Part shown: positions 29,389 through 38,655 of the stretch, piece after piece | Position numbering within the stretch: the stretch's first letter is position 1 | Layout: each line of letters begins with the position of its first letter | Assembly: GCA_963741625.1 (NCBI GenBank) | Contig: CAVUIT010000014.1 | Coordinates: forward strand, 124,001 to 188,000 | DNA from: CAWBBA01 sp963741625 | GTDB lineage: Bacteria; Desulfobacterota; Desulfomonilia; Desulfomonilales; Desulfomonilaceae | Length of the DNA: 64,000 nucleotides | Direction of reading: 5' to 3' | Notes under the pieces: generated by a model | What the model was told of the DNA's origin: nothing | Seen by the model: only the letters and a program-made list of their open reading frames with translations | Databases searched by the model: none | Made by a program: the position numbers and the translations under genes

Positions 29389-30564
29389 ATGGAGGATCAG
29401 TCATACAAGCTCATACTGGAAGGCAAACTCCGAGAAGGCCTCGAACGGCCGTTGGCCATTAAAAAGCTCTCGATCCTGCTCAAACGAGATGTGGAGGAAA
29501 TCGCAGACCTTCTGTCAGGTAAACCGAGGGTGATAGCAAAAGGGCTCGATTACAGGGCCGCTCTGCAATACCGGAGCCTAATAGGAAACGCCGGCGCCCT
29601 GTCGCGTATCGAGCCTGAAGCAAGGGTCTCCCCTGAGCCCGAAGCAAGGGTCACTGCCGAGCCTGTGGATGCGGCTGAACAACCCCCGGCAGATCAGCCG
29701 GATGCCGCGTCAAGTGAATGGAATGTCTGTCCGAAATGTGGGTACCAGCCGACCCGCGAGGACGATGTGCTCCTGGTCCGCGGTGATTGCCCTCGCTGCG
29801 GGCTGAAGAAGGTTCCAAGCCACTTTCCCGAGGAGCCTGAGCCGGTCCCTGCGCCCCTGTACGAAGACTCGTTATCTGATCGCCCCGGGACCCCCACGGT
29901 TTACGGGGATCGGACGCCGGCTTCCTGGAAACGGAGAGCCTTGGCATCGGTGCACACTTTTTTGCTGTTTCTGGCAGTGTACTGCTGTCTCGCAATGTTG
30001 TTTATCTTCTCTTTTGTTCCTTTGGAATCAGTTCCCGGATATGCCGGCAAAGGGTTCCTGGACGCAGCGTTCACTTCATTCCCCATGTTTCTGCCGGCGC
30101 TGAGCATCATCTTGATCTCGTTTGTTTTGCCAATTTTTAACCGGGGGCTCTCGTGGGGTCAAAGGGCGGTGGGAATCGTCGTCTTGTACACCCAAGAGGC
30201 GCAGGTGGGCGGCCTTTACCTCTCGTTGGCATTTCGCGTGGCAGCTATGGGGCTGGTGAGTTTCGCTCCCGGCCTGATCGTTCTCTGGCTCGGATCCAAG
30301 CTCGGTTTCGTGGTGAATGGGGCGGCAGCCAATGCTGTCATGATTGTGACGGCGATTCTCGGTTGGGTTGGTTCCTGGGTTTATCTGGTGCGAAACCGCG
30401 AGAAGATGGGAATTTTGGATCGTGCCGGCGGCACTATCCAAACTGAAGAGGAACCTCTGCCGGAAGACGCGGTGAAAAAAGCCCTGATGCCCATCGCCGC
30501 GGTTGTAGGATTATCGATCGTGCTGGGCATAATCATACCCTTGTGCTTGAGGGCCCTAAAATAA
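29389..30564 (+). CDS. RDD-like membrane protein with N-terminal zinc ribbon
   Basis: 391 residues. N-terminal 60 residues are helical; a Pro/Glu/Ala-rich linker with imperfect PEARV repeats follows at about 75-100. A zinc ribbon CPKCGY...CPRCG is at about 113-137. The C-terminal half has five or six hydrophobic helices with the RDD-family signature region SWKRRALASVHTFLLFLAV and WGQRAVGIVVL. The RDD function is unsettled; the zinc ribbon fusion is notable. Confidence 0.7.
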   Translation: MEDQSYKLILEGKLREGLERPLAIKKLSILLKRDVEEIADLLSGKPRVIAKGLDYRAALQYRSLIGNAGALSRIEPEARVSPEPEARVTAEPVDAAEQPPADQPDAASSEWNVCPKCGYQPTREDDVLLVRGDCPRCGLKKVPSHFPEEPEPVPAPLYEDSLSDRPGTPTVYGDRTPASWKRRALASVHTFLLFLAVYCCLAMLFIFSFVPLESVPGYAGKGFLDAAFTSFPMFLPALSIILISFVLPIFNRGLSWGQRAVGIVVLYTQEAQVGGLYLSLAFRVAAMGLVSFAPGLIVLWLGSKLGFVVNGAAANAVMIVTAILGWVGSWVYLVRNREKMGILDRAGGTIQTEEEPLPEDAVKKALMPIAAVVGLSIVLGIIIPLCLRALK

Positions 30565-31158
30565 CTGCTCGCCTGAAAGCCTCTTTAGCCTGCCTTCTCA
30601 TTCTGACTCCCATACCTAAAAAGCTACAATGAAGCATGAAAAAGCTTGAAGAATTGGTGCCACGGACATGCGGTTCGGTTCGTCCGCGCACGGATGAATC
30701 CCGCGATGAGAGGACACATCCGCGGTACCCCTCTCTGATACCAATTCGCTTTCATGCGAGTAGGGATGGCGGGCACCCCGCGTTCTGCGCGGGGCCGCTA
30801 CCACATTATGGTGGGGGCCGGCGTCCCTGCCGGCCATTACTAATATCACCTGTTTGATCGCGCATTGGTATGACGGATCTTCATACTTCGTTGTAGCACG
30901 GATGAAATTCGCACATCCGTGGCACGATTTAAAAGCTGCCGCCCCTTTGCAGTCTGGGCATTCTTGCATGCGGATAGCCCGAAACGGCTCCGGCTGCTCT
31001 GATGAAGCACTACTCGCTTGAACGCGCATAGGTATGGGACGGCGCGACCTTGGCCGTTCTCAAGGATGCAGGAAAATAGCGGGTTTGCTTGCTAAATTGT
31101 GACCAGTGATTAACTTAAGGATAGTAAGATCAACCCCCGCATTGGAGGTGAATAGTAA
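30565..31158. other. Intergenic region with GC palindromes
   Basis: 594 bp. Several self-complementary stretches (30770-30840, such as CCGGCGTCCCTGCCGG) and no strong coding frame. A minus-strand Cys-rich fragment begins at 30969. The first 80 bases after the RDD-like stop hold no convincing terminator. Confidence 0.5.
30616..30969 (-). CDS. Doubtful Cys-rich fragment
   Basis: The frame begins MQECPDCKGAAAFKSCHGC and has further Cys near YQCAIKQV, a plausible zinc-binding head. After about 45 residues it runs into the palindromic repeat sequence and becomes Arg/His-rich, which looks non-genic. It may be the remnant of a small zinc protein truncated by a repeat. No clear ribosome-binding site. 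Confidence 0.22.
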   Translation of the reverse strand: MQECPDCKGAAAFKSCHGCANFIRATTKYEDPSYQCAIKQVILVMAGRDAGPHHNVVAAPRRTRGARHPYSHESELVSERGTADVSSHRGIHPCADEPNRMSVAPILQAFSCFIVAF

Positions 31159-31386
31159 ATGTCCGACACCGAATATGAAGACTTCACGAGAGGGGACGTT
31201 TTCCGATTTCTGAACGAAACCTATGATGCACGACTTGAGGAAGAGATGACCCGGCCGAGAGTAGAAATATGGCCGGATGATCCATACCAACAATGGGCGC
31301 TTTCACACGATGAATCGAGGAGGTCCCTGATTTGCAACCTTCCGTCCATGAAGGCCAGTCCGTTCTGCGCAATGGGATACCATTAA
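31159..31386 (+). CDS. Small acidic hypothetical protein
   Basis: 75 residues from ATG 31159, with GGAGGTGA eleven bases upstream. No family recognised. The N-terminal part is acidic and aromatic (EYEDFTRGDVFRFLNETYD). The last 15 residues may be altered if an indel is present, since frameshifts are common here. A strong terminator follows 40 bp later, supporting real transcription. Confidence 0.5.
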   Translation: MSDTEYEDFTRGDVFRFLNETYDARLEEEMTRPRVEIWPDDPYQQWALSHDESRRSLICNLPSMKASPFCAMGYH

Positions 31387-31424
31387 AATCCATTCCCTTC
31401 CCGATTGTCCTACCGAGATGTCCG

Positions 31425-31453
31425 CCCCACGACGTCGTGGGGCATTTTTATTT
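31425..31453 (+). terminator. Rho-independent terminator
   Basis: Perfect 18-base palindrome CCCCACGACGTCGTGGGG followed by CATTTTTATTT. It lies 39 bp after the small acidic gene and also close to the corrected 3' end (31498) of the convergent Rossmann gene, so it may act in both directions. Confidence 0.8.
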
Positions 31454-31497
31454 GACGCTTTTTGCCGAGGTGTCAGGGAATAAGGGGCAAGGGCTCA

Positions 31498-32179
31498 TCA
31501 TCCAGTGATAGCGGTCAAAATCCCGTGGCATTTGCACGAGGTGGCAATGAGGAATCTTCCTTTGTCCACAAGGCGGGCAAGCCTGTGGAGATCTCCCAGC
31601 CGATAACCTCCCACCCCCGGCAGGATCTGCGAACTTCTCTGAACCAGTATCGTTGTACCCCGGTAATTCAAGCCGTTCGAGCGCATCATAAAGCGGCTCT
31701 CTCGGCTTCCCCGTTACCGTGCAAAGCTCGCCTTCCGGGCAATCATCAGGGCAAACGAAGTCCGCACGGCTGCAAACAATATTGGACTCGTTGACAACCA
31801 TGGGATTGGGGAGCAAATCAAGCAGATCTTCCGGAATCGCGATCTCGCGTGTGTTTGCATGCTTGGCCAAGACATACGAGGCCGCCAAATTAAATGGGAC
31901 CATCGGTATAATAAGGTCTTCAGCATGAAATAGCGGAGCATCCAGAAGCAAGGAGACCGCATCTCCCTCAATTATGGATACCGGGGGCGCGAATTTGCAC
32001 GCGGATTTCTCGCCGTCCTGTTCCAGCACTATAATTCGAGAATGCGGAAATGAATGCTGCAAGCGCTCCAGGGCAAGGCATCCGAATTTCCCCAGGCCGG
32101 CAATTACAAATGTTGTTTTAGAGCCTGCCGCTAACGACTCGGGGCTTTCCCGACAGGTCAGGGAATGCGCGTATATCAT
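31498..32179 (-). CDS. Rossmann (TrkA-N-like) protein with Cys cluster, frameshifted near 31665
   Basis: ATG 32179 follows GGAGGCCTCC, inside the end of prmC (62-bp overlap). The N-terminus has FVIAGLGKFGCLALERL, a GxGxxG NAD-binding loop, then RIIVLEQDGEKS. A cluster CPDDCPEGELC at about 137-147 could bind metal or Fe-S. In one frame the protein runs on to 31448 with an odd tail; the other frame gives GTTILVQRSSQILPGVGGY, then LIATSCKCHG and a stop at 31498, which looks native. Length about 227. Role unknown. Confidence 0.65.
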
Positions 32180-32994
32180 GGAGGCCTCCGAGAGTTTCAA
32201 ACATCTCACGAACCCATGCTTCCTGTTCCGACCCTATTTCAATGATCAGGGCGCCGCGATCTGCCAGGTAGCTCCTGGCCTGAGACACCAGTCGGCGGAT
32301 GACGCTCAAGCCGTCCGGCCCACCGTCGAGAGCCTGGCGAGGCTCAAAATTAATCTCCGGTTCCAGAGTCGGAATAACATCGCTTGGAATATACGGGGGA
32401 TTGCAACAGACCACATCGAACTTGCTCCCCTCTCTGATTGCATCAAAGAGGTCCGAAGCGAGGAAGTCGATGGAAGCTGAAACGCCCAGATTCTCCGCGT
32501 TAAAGCGCGCGGCTTCGAGCGCAAGTTTGTCAATGTCCGTCGCAATGATCTGAGCGTCGACGGTTTTCGAGCGCAATAGCGACTGCGATTGCCCCCGATC
32601 CGGTACCGATTTCCAATATATTTGGAGAGGGGCGCTCTCGTATCTCTTCCAGAACTGCCTCCACGAGGGTTTCCGTATCCGGCCTTGGTATGAGCACCCC
32701 CGGTGTGGCCCTTAAACGCAGAGACCAAAACTCCTTAACGCCTCTAATCAGCGCAACAGGCTCCCGCATGGCGCGGCGCCGTATAAGCTCACGATATCGG
32801 ACACGTTCCTCATGCCGCAGAGGGCGGTCGAGATTCAGGTAGAGTTGAAGCCGATCCACTCCCAGGCAGTGCGCTAGAAGAACTTCTGCGTCAAGTCGGG
32901 CAGTGGAGATACCTTTTTTCCTGAAATACCCCGCGGTCCATTCCAGGACGTCTTTGATGGTCCAGCGGGCCGGAATGTTTTGTCGTTCGTCCAT
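32118..32994 (-). CDS. prmC: Release factor glutamine methyltransferase PrmC, frameshifted near 32570
   Basis: N-terminal helical domain (WTIKDVLEWTAGYFRKKGI, ARLDAEVLLAHCLGV), then SAM motif EIGTGSGAIAVAIA, and after one indel SKTVDAQIIATDIDKLAL and the catalytic NPPY (CCNPPYIPS, about residue 195). It methylates the GGQ Gln of RF1 and RF2. Corrected length about 292. prfA is not adjacent in the window; the region upstream of the ATG (32995-33340) has no gene. Confidence 0.9.
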
Positions 32995-33342
32995 TTTCGT
33001 AAGCTACCTGAATTAGCCGCGACTACTATAGTATATTCACAAGGGACAGAGGGAGTCCAATCACGGACCTGAAGATCAATTCGTTTTCTGACAAGTGAAA
33101 CCAATGTGCAGTCCAAGAGACAAATCAATTGGTATTGAATAGCCGCCAGCCAGTAGGACCGGCATCTTGCCGGTATTCGACGTGAACCGGCAAGATGCCG
33201 GTCCTACTATTGCATAAGAGCTACTGCCACTGATTCCCCACGCGTGGCCGGAGCATTACAAACGAATTCATGATCAACTTGACAAAACCCTGTTCCGGCG
33301 CTATTTTTGGAGCCCCACCTTTTGGATTCAACGGAGATCCTT
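32995..33342. other. Intergenic region between divergent prmC and etfB
   Basis: 348 bp with no credible gene. It contains the long inverted repeat at 33152-33208. A GGAG ribosome-binding site for etfB stands at its right end. The promoters for both divergent genes should lie here but none is clear by eye. Confidence 0.5.
33152..33208. repeat. Long perfect inverted repeat, 23-bp arms
   Basis: Arms at 33152-33174 and 33186-33208 are perfect reverse complements, starting AGTAGGACCGGCATCTTGCC, with an 11-base loop. The left arm recurs at 62933-62955 and most of the right arm at 63090-63105. A large cruciform or RNA hairpin could form. Family of dispersed intergenic elements. Confidence 0.85.
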
Positions 33343-34140
33343 ATGAATATCGTCGTCCTGGTCAAACAGGTGCCGAACACCACCGAAGTTCGAATAGACC
33401 CCAAGACCGGCAACCTCATCCGGGAGGGCGTGGAAAGCATCATCAATCCGGAAGACCGGCACGCGCTGGAAGCCGCTCTTAATATCAAGGAGACGGCCGG
33501 CGGCAAGGTGACGGTCTTGACCATGGGGCCGCCACAAGCAATGGAGGCCGTGTGTGAGGCTATTTCCATGGGTGCTGATCAAGGGATACTGCTCACAGAT
33601 CGCGCTTTCGCCGGCGCGGACACATGGGCAACATCCACTGTGCTGGGGATGGCCATAAATCGAATAGGTGAGTTTGACCTCGTCATCGCGGGGCGACAGG
33701 CCGTGGACGGCGATACGGCCCAAATCGGACCGCAAGTGGCTGAATTCCTGGGGATTCCTCAGCTTACTTACGTGAGAAGGCTCGAGGCCGTGGAAGGCAA
33801 GGTTGTGGTGGAACGCGTGATCGAGGCCGGTTGTGAACGAATAGAGGCCCCTACACCCGTCCTGGTAACCGTTCTCGCTTCTCTCAATGAACCGCGTCAT
33901 CCGACCGTCCAGGGCTTACTCTTCGCTACATCGGATCGTGCCCCAATAAAGATATGGAACGCCGCTGACATCGGAGCCAAAGCCCCTGACTTGGGGTTCG
34001 CCGGTTCTCTCACCCAAGTGATCAGGACGTTTACTCCCAAAGAAGCCCGGGACACCAGATACCTGGAGGGGTCCCCTGCTTCAGTGGCCGCAGAGTTGGT
34101 AAAGGCGCTTCACGAGAAGGAAATCCGCCTCGGAGAGTGA
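33343..34140 (+). CDS. etfB: Electron transfer flavoprotein beta subunit, bifurcating-type
   Basis: 265 residues from ATG 33343 (MNIVVLVKQVPNTTEV) behind CGGAGATCC. It contains GRQAVDGDTAQIGPQVAEF; the DGDTAQ-GP form is typical of Etfs that bind a second FAD in place of AMP and can bifurcate electrons (family knowledge). It is followed one base later by the ferredoxin-EtfA gene and then an acyl-CoA dehydrogenase, all on one strand. Confidence 0.93.
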   Translation: MNIVVLVKQVPNTTEVRIDPKTGNLIREGVESIINPEDRHALEAALNIKETAGGKVTVLTMGPPQAMEAVCEAISMGADQGILLTDRAFAGADTWATSTVLGMAINRIGEFDLVIAGRQAVDGDTAQIGPQVAEFLGIPQLTYVRRLEAVEGKVVVERVIEAGCERIEAPTPVLVTVLASLNEPRHPTVQGLLFATSDRAPIKIWNAADIGAKAPDLGFAGSLTQVIRTFTPKEARDTRYLEGSPASVAAELVKALHEKEIRLGE

Positions 34141-34141
34141 C

Positions 34142-35332
34142 ATGGCCATCCGGATTGATCTTGAAAAATGTAACGCCTGCGGCTTGTGCATGCGATCTTG
34201 CCCTTATGAAGCGTTGGAAAGCATAGACAAAAAGCCGAGGTGGATCGAAGACAGATGCACCCTCTGCGGAGCGTGTCTGGAGACGTGCAAGTTCGAGGCA
34301 CTGACAGGTGAAATCCCGGCACGAGAGCTGCCGGATTTCAGTGACTATCACGGTGTCTGGGTTTTCGCGGAACAACACGACAACGTTTTCCATAGATCAG
34401 CCTTCGAGCTTCTTGGCTGCGCGCGATACCTTGCCGATGAACTCGGTGAAGAGGTCGTGGCAACGGCTCTGGGCAGCGGCATTCAGGATCGCGCTCGCGA
34501 TCTAATTGAATATGGAGCGGACCGGTGCATCGTTGTGGATCACCCGGCCCTTGCCTATTATCAGACCTGCACTTACACCCATGCTCTGGGTGAGCTAATC
34601 AGGCAGTACAAACCCAACATCCTTCTTATTGCGGCAACCCATCTCGGGAGAGATTTGGCGCCCCGGATGTCCCGAAGGCTTGGCCTGGGCCTGACCGCGG
34701 ACTGCACGCGTCTCTCCATAGATCCTGAGGAGCGAATTCTTCTTCAGACGCGGCCGGCTTTCGGCGGCAACATCATGGCAACCATCGTGTCAAGGTTTTC
34801 AAGGCCGCAGACTGCGACCGTTCGGCCCGGAATCATGAAGGCCCTCGACTGGGATCCATCCAGGAACGGTGAAATCCGCATTGAAGAAATCAGCATGGCT
34901 GACTGCAAGGAGTTCACCAAGGTTCTCGAATGTGTCATGAGCGAAGACAGAGGAGTGAGTTTACCTCTTGCAAAGATTATTGTGGCCGGGGGCCGACCGA
35001 CATGCTCTGACCGAGGCATCGCGGTTCTCAAGGAATTTGCCGATGCAGTGGGTGGCCAGGTAGCGTGCACACGGGTGGTGGTCGAAGAAGGGTTTCTCCC
35101 GCAAGAGCAGCAGGTGGGTCAGACGGGCCAGACTGTCAGACCTGAGGTCTATTTCGCGTGCGGCATTTCAGGCGCCGTGCAACACAAGGCCGGCATGGAC
35201 GGGTCCAGATATGTTGTTGCAATCAACAAGGACCCCGACGCGCCGATATTTGAAATAGCGGATTTTGCCATTGTGGGTGACCTTTTCGAGATCCTTCCCG
35301 CACTGACCCGAGCGGTTCGAGGGCACGGATGA
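34142..35332 (+). CDS. etfA: Electron transfer flavoprotein alpha with N-terminal 2[4Fe-4S] ferredoxin domain
   Basis: 396 residues. The first 55 hold two 4Fe-4S motifs, CNACGLCMRSCP and CTLCGACLETC, as in CarE of caffeyl-CoA reductase systems. The EtfA body follows, with FAD-binding motifs near the C-terminus (KIIVAGGRPTCSDRG, GQTGQTVRPEVYFACGISGAVQH, INKDPDAPIFEIADFAIVGD). The ferredoxin domain gives a direct route for low-potential electrons. With EtfB and the dehydrogenase it probably forms a bifurcating or confurcating complex. Confidence 0.94.
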   Translation: MAIRIDLEKCNACGLCMRSCPYEALESIDKKPRWIEDRCTLCGACLETCKFEALTGEIPARELPDFSDYHGVWVFAEQHDNVFHRSAFELLGCARYLADELGEEVVATALGSGIQDRARDLIEYGADRCIVVDHPALAYYQTCTYTHALGELIRQYKPNILLIAATHLGRDLAPRMSRRLGLGLTADCTRLSIDPEERILLQTRPAFGGNIMATIVSRFSRPQTATVRPGIMKALDWDPSRNGEIRIEEISMADCKEFTKVLECVMSEDRGVSLPLAKIIVAGGRPTCSDRGIAVLKEFADAVGGQVACTRVVVEEGFLPQEQQVGQTGQTVRPEVYFACGISGAVQHKAGMDGSRYVVAINKDPDAPIFEIADFAIVGDLFEILPALTRAVRGHG

Positions 35333-35368
35333 TTAAGGCTGCCTGACTGGAGCCGCTGAGGACGAAAA

Positions 35369-36514
35369 GTGGAAGCAATTCTAAAACCGAAGCCCGAGGA
35401 ACTGATTCGCAAGACATTCGCCCGCTTCACGGACCAGGAAATAGTCCCAAAGGCGCGCGAGATGGACGAAGCAGAACAGTTCCCCCGCTGGATGTTTGAA
35501 AAGATAGCCAAGACCGGCGCTTATGGAATACGTTATCCAAGGTCGGTTGGCGGGGCCGGTGGAAACACGGTGCAGTTCTGCACGATGGTGGAAGAGTTGG
35601 CACGCGGGTCCCTCAGCGTGGCAGCGTTCACTGCTATGCAGTGCTTGATGGGGACCAACTTTCTATTCGAGTACGGGAGCCCGGAACAACACGAACGCCT
35701 GTTCAAGCCGGCTATCCGCGGGGAGAAGGTCGCCTCCTTTGCACTGACAGAGGCTGACGCTGCCACGGATCTGGCCGGGGTCAAGACCACAGCGCGCAAG
35801 GACGGAGACTCCTGGATCGTCAATGGCTCGAAAACGTGGATTACTAATGCTCCCGTGGCCGACTTCTTCACGGTTCTTTGCCAGACTGACAAGTCCAAAG
35901 GTTTAAGAGGCCTGAACTTCTTCCTCATCGAGCGGGATACTCCCGGGCTTTATGTGTCCAAGAAGTTCGACAAGCTCGGAACCCGGGCTACGGAGATTTC
36001 GGAGCTTGCTTTCACGGATGTACGCGTACCTCCGGAGAACCGGTTGGGGAAAGAGGGACAAGGCGTAGGCAACCTGATGCGGATACTGGCGGTCATCCGG
36101 GTAATGACCGGCGCTTTGTCTTTGGGACTGGCGCGGGCCGCGTACGACCAGTCGAAACGCTATGCTCTGGAACGGACCCAGTTCGGGAAAAGAATCGGGA
36201 GCTTTCAACTGATTCAGCAGAAGATCGCCAATATGGCGACAGATATATGGGCCTCTCACTTGATGATTTACAAAGCAGCCGAAATGATCGATCGCGGGGA
36301 GCGAACACTCAAGCAAGCGTCCATGGCCAAGTACTTCGCTTCTGAGGTCGCTTGCCGCGCTTCCGATGAAGCTACGCGCATCTTCGGAGCATACAGCTAT
36401 TCCATGGAATACGATGTCCAGCGCTACTACAGGGATTGCAGATTCCTACTGTTCGGCGGTGGCACTTCAGAAATACTTCAGACCATCATCTCTCGGGAAT
36501 GCGGGGTCTTTTGA
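35369..36514 (+). CDS. Acyl-CoA dehydrogenase
   Basis: 381 residues from GTG 35369 with GAGG upstream. Domains: helical N-terminus, beta barrel with SFALTEADAATDL and WIVNGSKTWITNA, and a helical C-terminus with ERTQFGKRIGSFQLIQQKIA. The expected catalytic Glu is in FLLFGGGTSEILQTI. It oxidises an acyl-CoA, or reduces an enoyl-CoA when paired with a bifurcating Etf. Its place directly after etfBA fits an Acd-Etf complex. Substrate cannot be read from the sequence. Confidence 0.93.
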   Translation: MEAILKPKPEELIRKTFARFTDQEIVPKAREMDEAEQFPRWMFEKIAKTGAYGIRYPRSVGGAGGNTVQFCTMVEELARGSLSVAAFTAMQCLMGTNFLFEYGSPEQHERLFKPAIRGEKVASFALTEADAATDLAGVKTTARKDGDSWIVNGSKTWITNAPVADFFTVLCQTDKSKGLRGLNFFLIERDTPGLYVSKKFDKLGTRATEISELAFTDVRVPPENRLGKEGQGVGNLMRILAVIRVMTGALSLGLARAAYDQSKRYALERTQFGKRIGSFQLIQQKIANMATDIWASHLMIYKAAEMIDRGERTLKQASMAKYFASEVACRASDEATRIFGAYSYSMEYDVQRYYRDCRFLLFGGGTSEILQTIISRECGVF

Positions 36515-36750
36515 AAAGATCTCTTTACAACCTGGGCTGACTGCCAAGAATAACAACGAATGGTGCAGAGAGGGATCTTTCGAAATAGGTAGGCCCGCGT
36601 ACCGCGGGGCCTCCGAGCCGGTGGACTATGGGTAAGTAAATCAACGCTTACGCCCAGCAGGGACGCCGGGCGCTACTGATTTCTTGCAGAGCGCTTGCTC
36701 GGGCAAGGTCAGAGCGCAACGGGGGAACCGGGCACAGGCCCGACTGATAT

Positions 36751-37500
36751 CTATTTCTTTTTGTCCACGTCCAGATCCAACAGCTTTTGAAGCTGTGCCT
36801 TTATCTCTTCCAGCGGAATCATTGTCGCTTTCCGGGACGTGGTGATTACTTTGCCGCTGACGAGCCCATATTCCACAGTTTGCGGATAGTGGAAACGTCT
36901 CTTGGAAAGCCTTCTCTTGTTCAGCCAGGGTGCCTGGTGAATCGGGAGATAAAAGGAAAACCGGAACGGCTCCATGACGATGTGGAAATGGTACAAGTCA
37001 AAATAGCCTTCTTCAAACTCCACTTTGCACTTGGGGGTAAGATACATCCGAACATGATGCTTGTTCCCCCCTGTTTCCGTCTCCCAGCTCTTCTTGGCGT
37101 CAGGTGAAAGGTGGTAAATCTCTCTGTCACCACGGCGCACATAGTTCACTGTCAGGCAGTTGTGCCCGCTCTTAAATATCTTCTCCAGCACATTATGCTT
37201 GAGGGGGAAGAGGTCTGTGCTTGTCTTGGTCTCGTGAACCAGAAAGCACAGATAATAGCAAGCCGTGGCTATCTCTTTCTCTGGTGAAGGCAGCGCTTCC
37301 ATTTCCGCCAGACTTGCGGCATGGAAACGGACTTTCTCGGGAACGACCGCCTTAGTCTCTTTCGGCTTCCTGGGCCTCTGCGGACGCTGGGGAGGGCCAA
37401 AGCGGAACCCGCCTCTAGCCTTGGGAAGAAACGGCTTCAGTCCTTTCTCTTCTCTCTTGTATACGATAATAGGATCCCGTCTGGGAGGCTTCTTGGGCAT
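36751..37500 (-). CDS. Basic hypothetical protein
   Basis: 249 residues. The N-terminal 60 are rich in Lys/Arg/Pro (RGGFRFGPPQRPQRPRKPKE), likely disordered or nucleic-acid binding. The middle and C-terminal parts are aromatic-rich (CYYLCFLVHETKTSTDLF, GYFDLYHFHIVMEPFRFSFYLPIH). No signal peptide, no membrane helix and no family I recognise. The start is supported by AAGGAGAA upstream. It converges with the acyl-CoA dehydrogenase gene. Confidence 0.65.
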   Translation of the reverse strand: MPKKPPRRDPIIVYKREEKGLKPFLPKARGGFRFGPPQRPQRPRKPKETKAVVPEKVRFHAASLAEMEALPSPEKEIATACYYLCFLVHETKTSTDLFPLKHNVLEKIFKSGHNCLTVNYVRRGDREIYHLSPDAKKSWETETGGNKHHVRMYLTPKCKVEFEEGYFDLYHFHIVMEPFRFSFYLPIHQAPWLNKRRLSKRRFHYPQTVEYGLVSGKVITTSRKATMIPLEEIKAQLQKLLDLDVDKKK

Positions 37501-37986
37501 TGTTTTCTCCTTGGCCTGGATGCGCTTGCCGTGAGAATCGGGCCTATCGCCGGATTCACTGCGTCAACTTTTTACCAGCGGCTAGAATTGATGTCCAGCT
37601 TGGGGATTGTCATCTTGACCGACAGTTGGGTAAAGGGCTTATACGACGCTGTTCCACCCGCCGGTCCAGGAACAACATCGAGGCAAGGTTATCTTAAAAA
37701 CTTGCCCCGAGCGTTCACCCCTTTATCCTCCGAATCGGACAATTTATTCGGGGGGGACATGCATTCAGGTGGATGTCATAACGGACCCAGGAAATCAACG
37801 GACTCACCAAGTCCTCCTGCCTGACTCCGTCGTCATAATAATTCAGATCTAAACGTTTGGTTCGAAGGAATCAAGAGAAATCGTACGAATTTCATACTTC
37901 CGGTCACAACGGAACTTCCTGAGCCTACAGATGAGGTTGCGCAAAGCGTTTGTTACAAGATATAAAGACGGTTGGGAGGCGAAAAA
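37501..37986. other. Intergenic region between divergent genes
   Basis: 486 bp between the divergent basic hypothetical gene and the ADP-forming synthetase gene. I find no good coding frame or RNA gene. A GGGAGG ribosome-binding site lies at its right end. Confidence 0.5.
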
Positions 37987-38655
37987 ATGGAGATTATCCA
38001 AAAGGTCCTCGGTGAGGGGAGACATGTCCTGTCGGAATACGAATCCAAGCTGCTGCTGGCCCAGTACGGCATCCCCGTAACGAGAGAAATCGTCGTTGAG
38101 GATGAGACCGACCTCATTTCCGCGGCACGAGACATAGGCTATCCTCTTGTGTTAAAGGGCTGCTCCTCAGAAATCAGCCACAAAACAGAAACAAATATCA
38201 TACGGCTTGACATCAGGACCGATGAAGAAGCCACGACCGCGTTCCGGCAGATAAAGGCGAACATGAACGGACGATCCGGCGGGGTGCTGGTTCAAGAGAT
38301 GGTCAGGGGGCAACGAGAGCTTATGGCAGGGCTCACCCGAGACCCGCAGTTCGGCCCATGTGTCATGTTCGGCCTTGGAGGGATTTTCACCGAAATTCTG
38401 AAGGATGTGTCATTCAGACTCGCACCGCTGAAGCACTTGGACGCACTGGACATGATGCAAGAAATCAAGGGACACAAAATCCTCGAAGCTGTTCGTGGCA
38501 TGGAACCGGCGGATACGGACATGTTGGCCCAGGTCCTGATCAGACTGGGAGACATTGGAGTTGAAAATGACCCGATAAAAGAAATCGATATCAATCCCTT
38601 GATAATCCGGGGCGGAAAACCGGTGGCTGTGGACGCACTTGTGGTCCTGAGATAG
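37987..38655 (+). CDS. Acyl-CoA synthetase (ADP-forming) beta-type ATP-grasp protein
   Basis: 222 residues from ATG 37987, with GGGAGGCG upstream. ATP-grasp fold of the ADP-forming acetyl-CoA synthetase beta subunit: LSEYESKLLLAQYGIPVTRE, YPLVLKGCSSEISHKTE, GVLVQEMVRGQRELMAGL, FGLGGIFTEILKD and IDINPLI. The family converts acyl-CoA, ADP and phosphate to acid, CoA and ATP with an alpha subunit. No alpha gene is adjacent, so it must pair with a protein elsewhere. It may conserve energy from products of the acyl-CoA genes nearby (inference). Confidence 0.85.
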   Translation: MEIIQKVLGEGRHVLSEYESKLLLAQYGIPVTREIVVEDETDLISAARDIGYPLVLKGCSSEISHKTETNIIRLDIRTDEEATTAFRQIKANMNGRSGGVLVQEMVRGQRELMAGLTRDPQFGPCVMFGLGGIFTEILKDVSFRLAPLKHLDALDMMQEIKGHKILEAVRGMEPADTDMLAQVLIRLGDIGVENDPIKEIDINPLIIRGGKPVAVDALVVLR

